Source: UTCHB3 sp964531325 (GTDB taxonomy: Bacteria; Bacteroidota; Ignavibacteria; Ignavibacteriales; Ignavibacteriaceae). Taken from it: a stretch of 64,000 bases of DNA. The position numbers and the translations under genes were made by a program. Below are positions 46,853-55,167 of the stretch, one piece after another. Under the pieces are notes generated by a model. That model had not been told where the DNA came from and did not search any database. It saw only the letters and a list, made by a program, of their open reading frames with translations. The stretch's first letter is position 1, and every line of letters starts with the position of its first letter. The stretch covers positions 62,001 to 126,000 of the forward strand of contig CAZHCW010000009.1 of the NCBI GenBank assembly GCA_964531325.1, read 5' to 3'.

Positions 46853-47419
46853 GTGACTTTTCCTGAAATTGTAGAACTTCTAAATGAACTATCAGTTATT
46901 CATGAGATTGGTAACTTACAATCTTGGAGGGGAGAGAATCTGGGGCGTGAAAGGGCGATTGGCAGAAAGATATTCTGGAGTTCCACTACCCACGAGAAAT
47001 ATGCATTCCATTATGGCGGCAGAAAAGAAATTCAGTTCAACATTGGTTGCGATTTGTTGGAATGGTTTCGTTATGGCGTAGCTTTCTCGTTCGAATCCGG
47101 TCCATATTTCGATGAAGAAAATTATAAAAAATTGTTTGCCAAAGTTCAGCGATATAATGAATATTTCATAGAGCACAGAAAAAAGTTTGCCTCCTATTCA
47201 GGCTTCACCCAAAAAAAAGGTAAAGTTGTGGCAGTATATGCTGCTGACCTAATTCCTGAAGTAGAATATAAAAATCATAAAAGAAGTACTTTTTTCTTTA
47301 TCGGGAAGTATTTCAACAAAAAAGTTAACGAAATAACTACTGATGACTGCCATACAATTCTTGAAACATTCGATGAGCTTTTTGACCTCTACAAATTTGT
47401 AGAGTCAACCAAGATTTAA
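46853..47419 (+). CDS. Unknown protein in DUF4143-Fic cassette
   Basis: 188 residues from GTG 46853, preferred because GAGGT lies 5 nt upstream; a TTG at 46835 is the only longer option. It has no signal peptide or membrane helix. Recognisable stretches include ENLGRERAIGRKIFWSS, YGGRKEIQFNIG and RYGVAFSFESG, which look like a compact mixed alpha/beta domain, but I cannot assign a family. It is 176 bp after the DUF4143 gene and 58 bp before the Fic start, in the same orientation. It might be a recognition domain or antitoxin for the cassette. Confidence 0.7.
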   Translation: MTFPEIVELLNELSVIHEIGNLQSWRGENLGRERAIGRKIFWSSTTHEKYAFHYGGRKEIQFNIGCDLLEWFRYGVAFSFESGPYFDEENYKKLFAKVQRYNEYFIEHRKKFASYSGFTQKKGKVVAVYAADLIPEVEYKNHKRSTFFFIGKYFNKKVNEITTDDCHTILETFDELFDLYKFVESTKI

Positions 47420-47477
47420 CTAAATAGTTTTGGCACTAAAAAGAAATAATTATCCCAAAATTCCCCGACATAAAAAG

Positions 47478-48308
47478 ATGAATAGTGTAAACCCCAATTA
47501 TGAAATAAAGCCTGATTCCTCTCTTGAAAAGATGTTGGAGCTCTCCGATGAGTTGAAAGATGAAATCGAAAGTAAAAAGCCGATTGAAGGCGATCTATGG
47601 AAAACGGTAGAAGAAAAATTATTAATCGAATGGACCTATAATTCCAACGCTATTGAGGGAAGCACTTTAACTCTTGGCGAGACAATGTTTTTCCTTAAAA
47701 ACGGGCTCACGGTTGAGGGAAAACCGTTAAAGGACTTTATTGATGCAAAGAATCATGCCGAAGCGATTGAGTTTCTTTATGATGTCGTGACAAATAAGAG
47801 AGAAATATCAACTTCTCTAATAAAAGAATTTAATGCCTTTCTACTTTCCGGAATCAAATCGACTCCTGCGATTGACAAAAATGGGAATAAAACGGAGAAA
47901 AAAGTCACTCCCGGTGAGTACAAATTATTTCCAAACCATGTCTTACAAAGTGACGGTAGAATTCATAAATATGTTGAGCCGATTCATGTGGCCTCTGAGA
48001 TGGAATACCTTTGTAATTGGATAAAAGAAAATATCGATACTGTACACCCGGTAATAGTCGCCTCTGTCGCTCATTATAATATGGTGCGGATTCATCCATT
48101 TGACGACGGGAATGGCAGAGGAGCAAGGATTCTGATGAACCTTATTCTAATCGAAAAAGGATTCTCCCCCACAATTATCAAAAATGAAAAAAGAAGAAAA
48201 TATATTGAAGCTCTTGCGGAGGCCGACAAAGGAAACCTTAATAAATTCGCAGAATTTGACGCAGAAGCTTGTATTGACACCCAACAATCAGTATTGGAAT
48301 ATCTTTAA
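47478..48308 (+). CDS. Fic family protein (cassette)
   Basis: About 276 residues. The Fic motif HPFDDGNGRGARI lies near 205, with all key residues. The class II inhibitory motif SNAIEGSTL lies near 57, so activity is likely self-restrained. ATG 47478 is preferred over a TTG at 47430. It is the last gene of the DUF4143-unknown-Fic cassette, followed 80 bp later by another copy of the 32-bp repeat. Predicted to modify a protein target with AMP; the target is unknown. Confidence 0.92.
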   Translation: MNSVNPNYEIKPDSSLEKMLELSDELKDEIESKKPIEGDLWKTVEEKLLIEWTYNSNAIEGSTLTLGETMFFLKNGLTVEGKPLKDFIDAKNHAEAIEFLYDVVTNKREISTSLIKEFNAFLLSGIKSTPAIDKNGNKTEKKVTPGEYKLFPNHVLQSDGRIHKYVEPIHVASEMEYLCNWIKENIDTVHPVIVASVAHYNMVRIHPFDDGNGRGARILMNLILIEKGFSPTIIKNEKRRKYIEALAEADKGNLNKFAEFDAEACIDTQQSVLEYL

Positions 48309-48629
48309 ATATTTCAACACCGTCACTTTCCTATCATCAATGTTATAGACATTGAACTTCGTACTCAAAATATGGCAAAAGACAGCTAATCACATTTTTA
48401 CATATAAATTTGGGATTATGGTCGCATTTTCTAAAAGGATTGCTTTCAAAATCTCGACTCGTCGGGATGATTTGTCCTTAGATTTCGATTTGTATATTGT
48501 AATATTTTGAAGGGTTAATAATCGAAGACCTGAACTCTCACCGAAATACAATTACACAGGCTATTTGTACCATATAGACATTAGGAAGGATTTGGTACAG
48601 ATAAAAGGAGAGAGACGTAAAAACAAGGA
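48309..48629. other. Gap with a repeat copy and no gene
   Basis: No coding frame is seen. It holds a 32-bp repeat copy at 48388-48419, continuing partly to 48431. CTCGACTCGTCGGGAT at 48453-48468 is matched 14 of 16 at 53152-53167. Confidence 0.5.
48388..48431 (+). repeat. Distal copy of the 32-bp repeat
   Basis: One full unit, nearly identical to unit 1 of the array at 45394, plus the start of a second (GGTCGCATTTT). With that array it brackets the DUF4143-unknown-Fic genes. Confidence 0.85.
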
Positions 48630-50243
48630 CTAGTGGGAGTATCTAGATTGAAATATCTCATTCAAAGAAGTGACCAATGATTCATCTGGTGAATTGTCTA
48701 AAACTGTTTTTCTATAATGCTCATATAAGCTCAAAATCTCATTTTCAGTTTCCAAGTCTATAAGTGTAAGGTCAAGCATCATTGCCTTATTAATATCGTT
48801 CGGTTCAAATTTTTGCAAACCATTTCCATATTCTCTTCGATTGTCTTCAAAAATTTGTTTCGCAACATCAGTTATTAAATAAGCGAAAAAAACATTAATT
48901 TTAATATTGCTAAAAAGATTGGATTGATTCGGATATATACAATGGAAAGTTGTCAGATTTGAAATATTTGCCTCGTTTCTTATAAACCTAAGCCCATTCC
49001 GATTAAACACAGTAACCCAAATAGGTGCAGGTGGTCTGTTTTCAAGTGAATACCAAGGGTTTCTTTTTGAGGTTAAATAAAGTGTATTCACACCTTTATT
49101 TTCACCATATTCAATGTATTTTTTTACATTTTCATCATCTGTACCAACAGCACTGAATAAAAAAGTTTGTTTGCCACTTTCAACTAATTCATCAAAATTA
49201 TCTTTAGTAAAAATTCGTTTTTTTACATCAACAGATTTACAAACACATGGGAGCAAATAGTTTGCATCAATGCAATGCTCTATCGCTTTTGATTTTGAAA
49301 ATGTGAAGTATTCGTTATCTCCTGTTGCAATCCCACGAACTACTTTTGCAACATTCGAAAACGGTACCAAATTCCTATATTTTATTCCATTTTGTTCTTG
49401 GTAATATTTTCTCCATTTTATATCAGGTTGCAATTCTTCCAAAGCGTAATATTTTTCTTCTCTATTTGGTTCAGGATATCTTAATATATAGTCTTCTAGG
49501 TTGTTTAACTCGTCAAGGTTACTAATATTAGAAAATTTAACTTTTTGATAGTGACGATCGTTTGAACAGAGAAGAATACACGCAGTTGTTAGAGCATCTT
49601 CAAAAACATTTTCTTCAAAATTAACAATGGCAATATGTCTAAGGGTTTTACTTTTTATCAGTTCCGATTTTACAAGTTTTCCATAGTCAGAATTCATAAA
49701 TTCAGAAGGAATGATATAGACAACTCTACCATTTGGCTCTAATTGATGGATTGATTTAATTAAGAATAAAGTGTAAAGATTTGTAAAACCATTGAGTTTA
49801 ATGTTTAGCCTTTTTTCAACTTCAGAAAGGATAGACTTATTGTCATAGTCGTGAAACTTAAAGTATGGTGGGTTACAAATAATCCCATCATATTTATTGT
49901 CCCAATCGTTATAAATATAATCCTCTAATTGAATATCAAGATTTCGACGTTCAAAAAAAATATCCCGGGCTCTGGAAAAGATAGTTGCATCAACTTCAAA
50001 CCCTTTTATTTTGAGTTCTGAGTTCTTTGCTAACAATAGTCTTGAAAAAATACCAAGTCCAAAAGCAGGCTCTAAAACGGTTTTGAGGCCTTTATTTCCT
50101 AAAAGCCAATCGACCATGATTGTCGCAATTGGGAGCGGCGTAAAAAATTGGGCATATTTTTTCCTGTGTTCAAGAGCCACAGCTTTAGAGTACTTTTTTT
50201 CAATAAGGTTGTCAACCAACCCAATTTCACTTATTTCAATCAT
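48630..50243 (-). CDS. N6-adenine DNA methyltransferase (AccI-like system)
   Basis: A 537-residue gamma-class methyltransferase. SAM-binding motif I is LEPAFGLGIFSRLLL near 57, and the catalytic motif IV is ICNPPYFKFHDY near 121 with the NPPY typical of N6-adenine enzymes. A C-terminal target-recognition region of the TaqI/Eco57I type follows (~280-500). It ends 0 bp from and overlaps the nuclease gene at 50243, so the two are cotranscribed. The size and pairing fit M.AccI-type enzymes, but the recognition site is not proven. Confidence 0.9.
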   Translation of the reverse strand: MIEISEIGLVDNLIEKKYSKAVALEHRKKYAQFFTPLPIATIMVDWLLGNKGLKTVLEPAFGLGIFSRLLLAKNSELKIKGFEVDATIFSRARDIFFERRNLDIQLEDYIYNDWDNKYDGIICNPPYFKFHDYDNKSILSEVEKRLNIKLNGFTNLYTLFLIKSIHQLEPNGRVVYIIPSEFMNSDYGKLVKSELIKSKTLRHIAIVNFEENVFEDALTTACILLCSNDRHYQKVKFSNISNLDELNNLEDYILRYPEPNREEKYYALEELQPDIKWRKYYQEQNGIKYRNLVPFSNVAKVVRGIATGDNEYFTFSKSKAIEHCIDANYLLPCVCKSVDVKKRIFTKDNFDELVESGKQTFLFSAVGTDDENVKKYIEYGENKGVNTLYLTSKRNPWYSLENRPPAPIWVTVFNRNGLRFIRNEANISNLTTFHCIYPNQSNLFSNIKINVFFAYLITDVAKQIFEDNRREYGNGLQKFEPNDINKAMMLDLTLIDLETENEILSLYEHYRKTVLDNSPDESLVTSLNEIFQSRYSH

Positions 50244-51343
50244 TAAAATTCTTCACTATTGATCCCAAGTAAACTAACCAGATTCTCAACATCAAGATAA
50301 GCAGTGCCTCCGTTAAAAGTCACATAAAATAAAAGTCGTCCCCTATCCATTTCTCTTCTTACACTATCGTGATTAGGTTCCTCAACTTTTGAAGCAATCC
50401 GTTTTCCGGATTTTGATTTAATTTTAATGGTCGTTTTGTTTTGGTTCTTCGAGTCTTTTTCAACTGAAAAAATACTTCCCTCATTTTCTGAATCAGAAAT
50501 AATTGTGAGAATTTGTTCAAATGATATTCCATAAACTTTGTCAAAAAAAACTTGAAAATAGTAGTGAGGGACATCGAAAGTTTCAATCCATTTATAAACA
50601 ACTTTAATATCTTCAACCTTTGGGGTTATTGAGAGATAATCTCTGATTTGGATTTTCTTAATTGCTTGGTTTAATGTTGTAAAATGTTGCTTTAATTCAG
50701 ATAATCTTTCCGTCGAACTCCACCTTGGTACTTTAAAACCAGCTACTGAAAGTGTTTTGGCTGTGATGCCTTGCAGCATATCAATGTAGCCCATTCTGTT
50801 TGGATGATTTAATTCTTCAGTAAATTCAGAAAGTATAAGGTCCCTCGTCAACAACGCAATTTTGCTGTAATTTTCAATTCTGGCTTGCATTGCTTCTTCA
50901 TACCTGTCTATTAGGAAAGCACTGGATCTTACTTCGATTCCTGCAATTGCCTTTTTTACATAATCTATGGTTGTGAGATATGGGATATTGCTAATGTCAA
51001 GACCCATACTCAAATCAATATCTTCACGCCTGAAAATAAGCAAATCTGGCCTTTTCCCTATTTCATCCAACTCCTCCTGAAACTCTTGGTAAAAGGCATC
51101 AAATCCTTCTTCACCCGCAACAAGATCATCAGATTTGCCATATTTTATGGCGACAAAATTCTTAGAGGATTCATTAATTGCTCTGAGAATCAGGTCCTCA
51201 GCCCAATCACCTTGTTCTTTATTTGTAATAAAATTGGAAGATGCTTGAGTAGGAGTTCTTGCATGGATTCGGGGTTGTTCGAAGTCAACCAAAGCTGTCG
51301 GGATGGTCCTCGTTAATTCTTTTATTCGTTCGTAATATGTCAT
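50243..51343 (-). CDS. Type II restriction endonuclease (AccI-like)
   Basis: A 366-residue protein directly upstream of and overlapping the methyltransferase. Segments PTQASSNFITNKEQGDWAED near 31, RPDLLIFRRED near 97 and GIEVRSSAF near 134 (a plausible D...ExR/K-type nuclease core) match my memory of the AccI restriction family, which includes members of this size. No stop or frameshift is seen, so the nuclease is probably active. The assignment to AccI rather than another family is by recall and should be treated as probable. Confidence 0.78.
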   Translation of the reverse strand: MTYYERIKELTRTIPTALVDFEQPRIHARTPTQASSNFITNKEQGDWAEDLILRAINESSKNFVAIKYGKSDDLVAGEEGFDAFYQEFQEELDEIGKRPDLLIFRREDIDLSMGLDISNIPYLTTIDYVKKAIAGIEVRSSAFLIDRYEEAMQARIENYSKIALLTRDLILSEFTEELNHPNRMGYIDMLQGITAKTLSVAGFKVPRWSSTERLSELKQHFTTLNQAIKKIQIRDYLSITPKVEDIKVVYKWIETFDVPHYYFQVFFDKVYGISFEQILTIISDSENEGSIFSVEKDSKNQNKTTIKIKSKSGKRIASKVEEPNHDSVRREMDRGRLLFYVTFNGGTAYLDVENLVSLLGINSEEF

Positions 51344-51686
51344 TTTTGATCTCTTTCCTCAGAGTTACGACTTTAATCTATCAAGTTTGCTAGTGTACTA
51401 AAAAATTCCTTATTGGATGAAAGAGTATGCATTCGCATTTTGGCTTTTCGAGTTTGAAATTTGAAGTCAGTGATTGCTTAGGTTTAAACCAATGTTAGTT
51501 TGGTTAGTCATAGACTTGTTTCAAGTGCAATACTTCCAGTTTACTTATCTAAGCTGCTAGCTAATAGTTGAACTTGAAGTATATAACTATAGTTTGCAAA
51601 GCCCGCCAGGATTTAACTTAATAATCTACCTGAGATAAAGCCACTATTAGCTGAATTACCTCTTTTAGAACACGATAGTCCCCGTT
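51344..51686. other. Gene-free gap
   Basis: 343 bp with stops in all frames and no clear terminator, tRNA or repeat. Part of it (around 51560-51620) has a different texture (AAAGCCCGCCAGGATTTAAC) that I could not assign. Confidence 0.35.
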
Positions 51687-51974
51687 TTATGATATCTTTT
51701 CAGTCTTAATATTTTGAAAAAACTGAGTCTGTAGGTTTTCTTCTTGTGAGAGAAGTAAAATATCGGTTTTATGTTTAGTCAATTCAGCAATTTTTGCTCT
51801 TACTATTGTTCTAATATTGACGGCATCATCCAATGTTAACTTATTCTTATCATAAATTATAGCAATATCGATGTCATGAAAAGTGTCAGTTTTAATAAAT
51901 GAACCAAACAGATAAATCTCTACCCCTTCTTGGTTATGTCCAATCGTTTCGATTATTTTTTGTTTTAGGTTCAT
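51687..51974 (-). CDS. MNT-type nucleotidyltransferase
   Basis: A 95-residue minimal nucleotidyltransferase domain. The catalytic GSFIKTDTFHDID pattern (Gly-Ser then D-x-D) lies near 24-37, and a third acidic residue (KTDILLLS) near 71, so it looks active. Such small MNT proteins usually partner HEPN toxins, but no HEPN gene is adjacent. It overlaps the preceding unknown gene by 41 bp and is the third gene of the HNH-unknown-NTase operon. Confidence 0.85.
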   Translation of the reverse strand: MNLKQKIIETIGHNQEGVEIYLFGSFIKTDTFHDIDIAIIYDKNKLTLDDAVNIRTIVRAKIAELTKHKTDILLLSQEENLQTQFFQNIKTEKIS

Positions 51975-52338
51975 AATCTACAAGTTTTTGTCCAGTATAA
52001 TGGATTGCTCCTCTAAATTCTGTTACATCAAATAGCCCAATTCTCTCGGACTTAGCTAATTCCTTTGCGGAATTTGAGTAATTATTGTTAAAACCTATTA
52101 GTAATATACAATCTAAATTGAGATTTTCAGATAGAATTTCAAATATATCTGCCTCACTAACAACATAGATGTCCACAACTAAGACTCGGATAGCGGGTCT
52201 CTCATTTGTCCGTTTAATTTCATAAATATCTTCATCTACCTCATTAAATTCTGAAACAGCAGTATGCCCAGAAATAATCTTATGAAAAAAAACTATACTC
52301 GAAGCTAAAGGTTTCTGTCGATTACCCTTTCTACTCAT
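51934..52338 (-). CDS. Unknown middle gene of HNH-X-NTase operon
   Basis: 134 residues, no signal peptide or membrane helix. The core RPAIRVLVVDIYVVSEADI followed by LDCILLIGFNNNYS and IGLFDVTEFRGAIHYTG looks like an alternating beta-alpha fold, with hydrophobic strands ending in acidic residues. It might be nuclease-like or Rossmann-like; no family is recognised. It overlaps HNH by 8 bp and the nucleotidyltransferase by 41 bp, so translation is coupled. It is most likely an effector or sensor of the operon. Confidence 0.75.
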   Translation of the reverse strand: MSRKGNRQKPLASSIVFFHKIISGHTAVSEFNEVDEDIYEIKRTNERPAIRVLVVDIYVVSEADIFEILSENLNLDCILLIGFNNNYSNSAKELAKSERIGLFDVTEFRGAIHYTGQKLVDYEPKTKNNRNDWT

Positions 52339-53014
52339 CTTCTAAAATCCTATCAAATGTTTCTGGATAAATTACAATTGCAGAAGTTTTGTCACCTGAA
52401 AGTTTATTGTATTCAAAACTTTCTTTATGCTGCTTCCATTCCTCAAATAAATCCTTCTCAGCTTCACTTAGCAAGTCGTAGTTCCTTTCCAATAGCGTGT
52501 AAATATTTCTATTATTTGGAATTATTGTGTCTATAGATTTTTGTTCCCAGATTTTTTCAACTTCAAGGAAATTCTCCTCTGCTTTAATTGAATCTGGCCC
52601 ATAGGTGTCAAACACAGCTTTATTTGTCCTTAATAATTTTTCAACCACTTTTCTAGCAACTGCTCGAGTTTCAAACCTTGGAATAACGAATAATTCTCTT
52701 ATTCTCTTTTCGTGTTCCTTTTTCCACTTCCTTATCGTTAAAAAGGGGAAAAGTTGAGGAAACTGGTCGATCTTTTGGTGGCAGTTTGGACACAAAAGGA
52801 TAATATTGTCAAAATCATCTCTATTTTCTATTTTTAGCTTTTCATCACCTCTTGGCCCTTTTTCACTCTGCCCAATAATATGGGCAAGTTGCTCAATATT
52901 AGTAATTTTATTAGAGCCAAAAAGGGGAAACAAGTCAGCATTACAACCAGGGTTTCCACAAAACCCACCAGAGCGCGCTAAAATAAGTCTTTTGGTTTTT
53001 GCTTCAATACTCAT
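52331..53014 (-). CDS. HNH endonuclease
   Basis: A 227-residue protein. An HNH nuclease domain fills the first ~90 residues: CGNPGC near 18, QLAHIIGQ near 42 (catalytic His), DDFDNIILLCPNCHQKID near 66, giving the Cys4 zinc knuckle and N-x-H signature. The C-terminal ~130 residues are helical and unassigned. No SAVED or cyclic-nucleotide domain is visible, so it is not an obvious CBASS Cap5. It is the first gene of a three-gene operon with 8-bp and 41-bp overlaps. Confidence 0.88.
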   Translation of the reverse strand: MSIEAKTKRLILARSGGFCGNPGCNADLFPLFGSNKITNIEQLAHIIGQSEKGPRGDEKLKIENRDDFDNIILLCPNCHQKIDQFPQLFPFLTIRKWKKEHEKRIRELFVIPRFETRAVARKVVEKLLRTNKAVFDTYGPDSIKAEENFLEVEKIWEQKSIDTIIPNNRNIYTLLERNYDLLSEAEKDLFEEWKQHKESFEYNKLSGDKTSAIVIYPETFDRILEDE

Positions 53015-53208
53015 TCTTCATGTCACTATAATATAATTGCCAATAAAATATGCCATGCAATATAGTGTAAATTCACATTTATTTCAATATTCAATCTGTA
53101 ATAATTAAATCGAAGTACTGTACTGATTTACCAAAATGTGTAATAATTGGTCTCAGCTCGTCGGGATCAAGATATCAAAGCGAAAATATCTATCTTTTCC
53201 CCACTAGT

Positions 53209-54762
53209 CTAATCCTGATCCCAATAAACCTTTTTATTCAAGTTTGCGGAAACGAGATCTGAAATAAACTTTGCGAAGTCATCAATGTTCTGTTCAACAC
53301 TCGCTCTTTCCAGAGCGTTCATATATTCTTCACGCCTTTGAAGTGGTATTGTTGTCCAGGGAAATCCACCGGAAGCTAACATAACATTCATTAAAAATCT
53401 TCCAATCCTGCCATTTCCATCCATATATGGGTGAATATACACAAATATAAAATGCCCCAATACGGCACGGACCGATGGTTCAGTTTCATTTTGCAGCATA
53501 TCGAATAGAACCGGCATGGCATCCCTGACTCCCTGAGCACTTACCGGAATATGAGCAGATTGACTGATAAAAACTTGACCATTCCTGTAGCCGGCAAGAT
53601 CCGATGGTTTTAATATTCCTGCTGTTACACTTGGTGCAAACATTTGTCTGTACCATTCGCCGTGATCTTCGTCGGCTGTCTGTCCCGGGTTCTGTCCGGA
53701 AAATACTTTTTCGATACTTTTTTTTACAGATTCAAAAGCCAGGTAATAACCTCTTGCGGCCATGGCATCTATATGAGACTTATCCTGCTGGTTCCCCACC
53801 GGATCCCATTGCCCATGCATTACCCGTTCAATGAGTTCAGGAGAAACTTTGTAACCCTCAATTGATAACGAATGGTATGCATCAGTTTTATAGAAATCTT
53901 CCAGACTCTGCAAATAAGTCGCTTTATTTTTTGGAATTCCCGGTGACTTTGGAAAGATTTTAATTATAGCCTCACGGTTTTGCTGCCACATCATTATGAT
54001 TCTGTTCCCGTATGGAGAAACATCCCGGTTTGTCATAGTAAATTGCAATTTACTTGAAAACGGGTCAGTCTCTCGGATTTCATAACCTGCAGATTTCATC
54101 GTTTGGACAATATTATCTGCAATTCGCATTCTACCAATATTTCTGAATGCACCTGCTATTCTCCCCGCAACAGTACTGTTTCCACCATCAAGAAGAATTG
54201 CAAGGATCACAGAATCATCCGTTATGGTGGTTAATGCAGTCCGAATATCAATTGGGTTTTTAATAAAGAAGTTTGATGTACAAGATACCAGGGCATAAAC
54301 CAATGAGAACAGGCGGATACCATTTTTCTCAACTGTTTCTTTTTTTGGAGGCATTGTTAAATTTACATCAACAATGGAAGTATCAAAGACCATAGAAGTT
54401 ACATTGTTATTCCCTTTCGTTGACCTTACCAGAAGTCGTTTTGGAATTGTCCAGTTACCACTATGTATGGATAAGGATTGCTCAGGAGATAAACACCAGT
54501 TTTTCCCAAATCTTTTGTTTAGATATTTTTCACAAAATTTCCAGTATGCAGTAAACCATGAAGTGCTATCTGCCTTTTTCTCAGCGGGATTAGCAGAGAT
54601 ATACCAGCCTTTAATTACCTCTTTGATAAATCCATTTCTTTGCAGGCACTCTCTATGAGTTCTTGAAAGTTCAGAAGATTTAAAAATGGCTATTCCATCA
54701 TTGTCCTTAAGGTTTTGAAGCAATTTAAGTGAATTTGCTAATTTTTCTGTTGGAGATGGCAT
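53209..54762 (-). CDS. Fic protein with N-terminal winged-helix-like domain
   Basis: 517 residues from ATG 54762. A longer open frame to 54993 only reads through the tandem repeats and is rejected. Residues ~1-200 resemble the AbiEi-type antitoxin winged-helix family (ELSRTHRECLQRNGFI, IKGWYISANP). The Fic domain has HPYMDGNGRIGRF near 450, with an SIEGYKVS inhibitory-type helix upstream near 315. The fusion of a DNA-binding-like domain to Fic, downstream of five 24-bp repeats, suggests self-regulation through those repeats. The target of modification is unknown. Confidence 0.88.
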   Translation of the reverse strand: MPSPTEKLANSLKLLQNLKDNDGIAIFKSSELSRTHRECLQRNGFIKEVIKGWYISANPAEKKADSTSWFTAYWKFCEKYLNKRFGKNWCLSPEQSLSIHSGNWTIPKRLLVRSTKGNNNVTSMVFDTSIVDVNLTMPPKKETVEKNGIRLFSLVYALVSCTSNFFIKNPIDIRTALTTITDDSVILAILLDGGNSTVAGRIAGAFRNIGRMRIADNIVQTMKSAGYEIRETDPFSSKLQFTMTNRDVSPYGNRIIMMWQQNREAIIKIFPKSPGIPKNKATYLQSLEDFYKTDAYHSLSIEGYKVSPELIERVMHGQWDPVGNQQDKSHIDAMAARGYYLAFESVKKSIEKVFSGQNPGQTADEDHGEWYRQMFAPSVTAGILKPSDLAGYRNGQVFISQSAHIPVSAQGVRDAMPVLFDMLQNETEPSVRAVLGHFIFVYIHPYMDGNGRIGRFLMNVMLASGGFPWTTIPLQRREEYMNALERASVEQNIDDFAKFISDLVSANLNKKVYWDQD

Positions 54763-54811
54763 ATTTTTGTTCCAAAAACAATTTAGGTTTAGGATTAACT
54801 CGCCGTGTAAC

Positions 54812-54922
54812 TTATAGTTTATTCTGCTGCGGAATTTATAGTTTATTATGTTGTATGATTTATAGTTTATTATGTTGTGCGGTTTATAGTTTATTATGTT
54901 GTGCGGTTTATAGTTTATTATG
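54812..54922 (-). repeat. Five tandem 24-bp repeats upstream of Fic gene
   Basis: Units begin at 54812, 54836, 54860, 54884 and 54908. The shared core on the plus strand is TTATAGTTTATT, followed by a variable ATGTTGTGCGG-like part. There are no spacers, so it is not a CRISPR. The nearest edge lies 50 bp upstream of the Fic start, in the promoter zone. Confidence 0.9.
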
Positions 54923-55028
54923 CAGATATACAACCTTCGTTGAAATAATGCATAATTCCCGCATAAGTTTTGTGGAAATAGATCAATTTTCAAAAACAGG
55001 ATTTTGTGGTCCCGAATTGATTCTACTT

Positions 55029-55072
55029 AAACAAAAAACGGCAACCTGTCTTAAAACAAATCGCCGTTTTTA
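55029..55072 (-). terminator. arr terminator, repeat copy B
   Basis: A stem AAAAACGGC/GCCGTTTTT follows the arr stop at ~95 bp. Its first 26 nt (55029-55054) are identical to 56776-56801, the tRNA-Ser terminator. Confidence 0.8.
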
Positions 55073-55167
55073 ATAAAATGTGGGGTGTCATTTATTAAGA
55101 GACATAAAAAAAATCTTTTAACCTGTGGATTCCCGTTGCAGCAAGAACACGAAATTAGTCTTTCCCA

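Noticed and set aside
45531..48308. Insertion sequence with transposase
   Set aside because: No transposase, integrase or terminal inverted repeats; only short direct repeats outside the genes.
51687..53014. CBASS anti-phage system
   Set aside because: The nucleotidyltransferase is a 95-residue minimal MNT and the HNH protein has no SAVED domain, so the CBASS definition is not met.
54812..54922. CRISPR array
   Set aside because: Units are directly adjacent with no spacers and only 24 bp; no cas genes nearby. They are promoter iterons.
54763..54993. Extended N-terminus of the Fic protein
   Set aside because: The extra 77 codons only translate the tandem repeats (HNIINYKP-type) and lack a plausible start; ATG 54762 fits the domain.
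55029..55072. Integron attC site
   Set aside because: The repeat lacks the GTTRRRY/RYYYAAC core pair and reads as a terminator hairpin.
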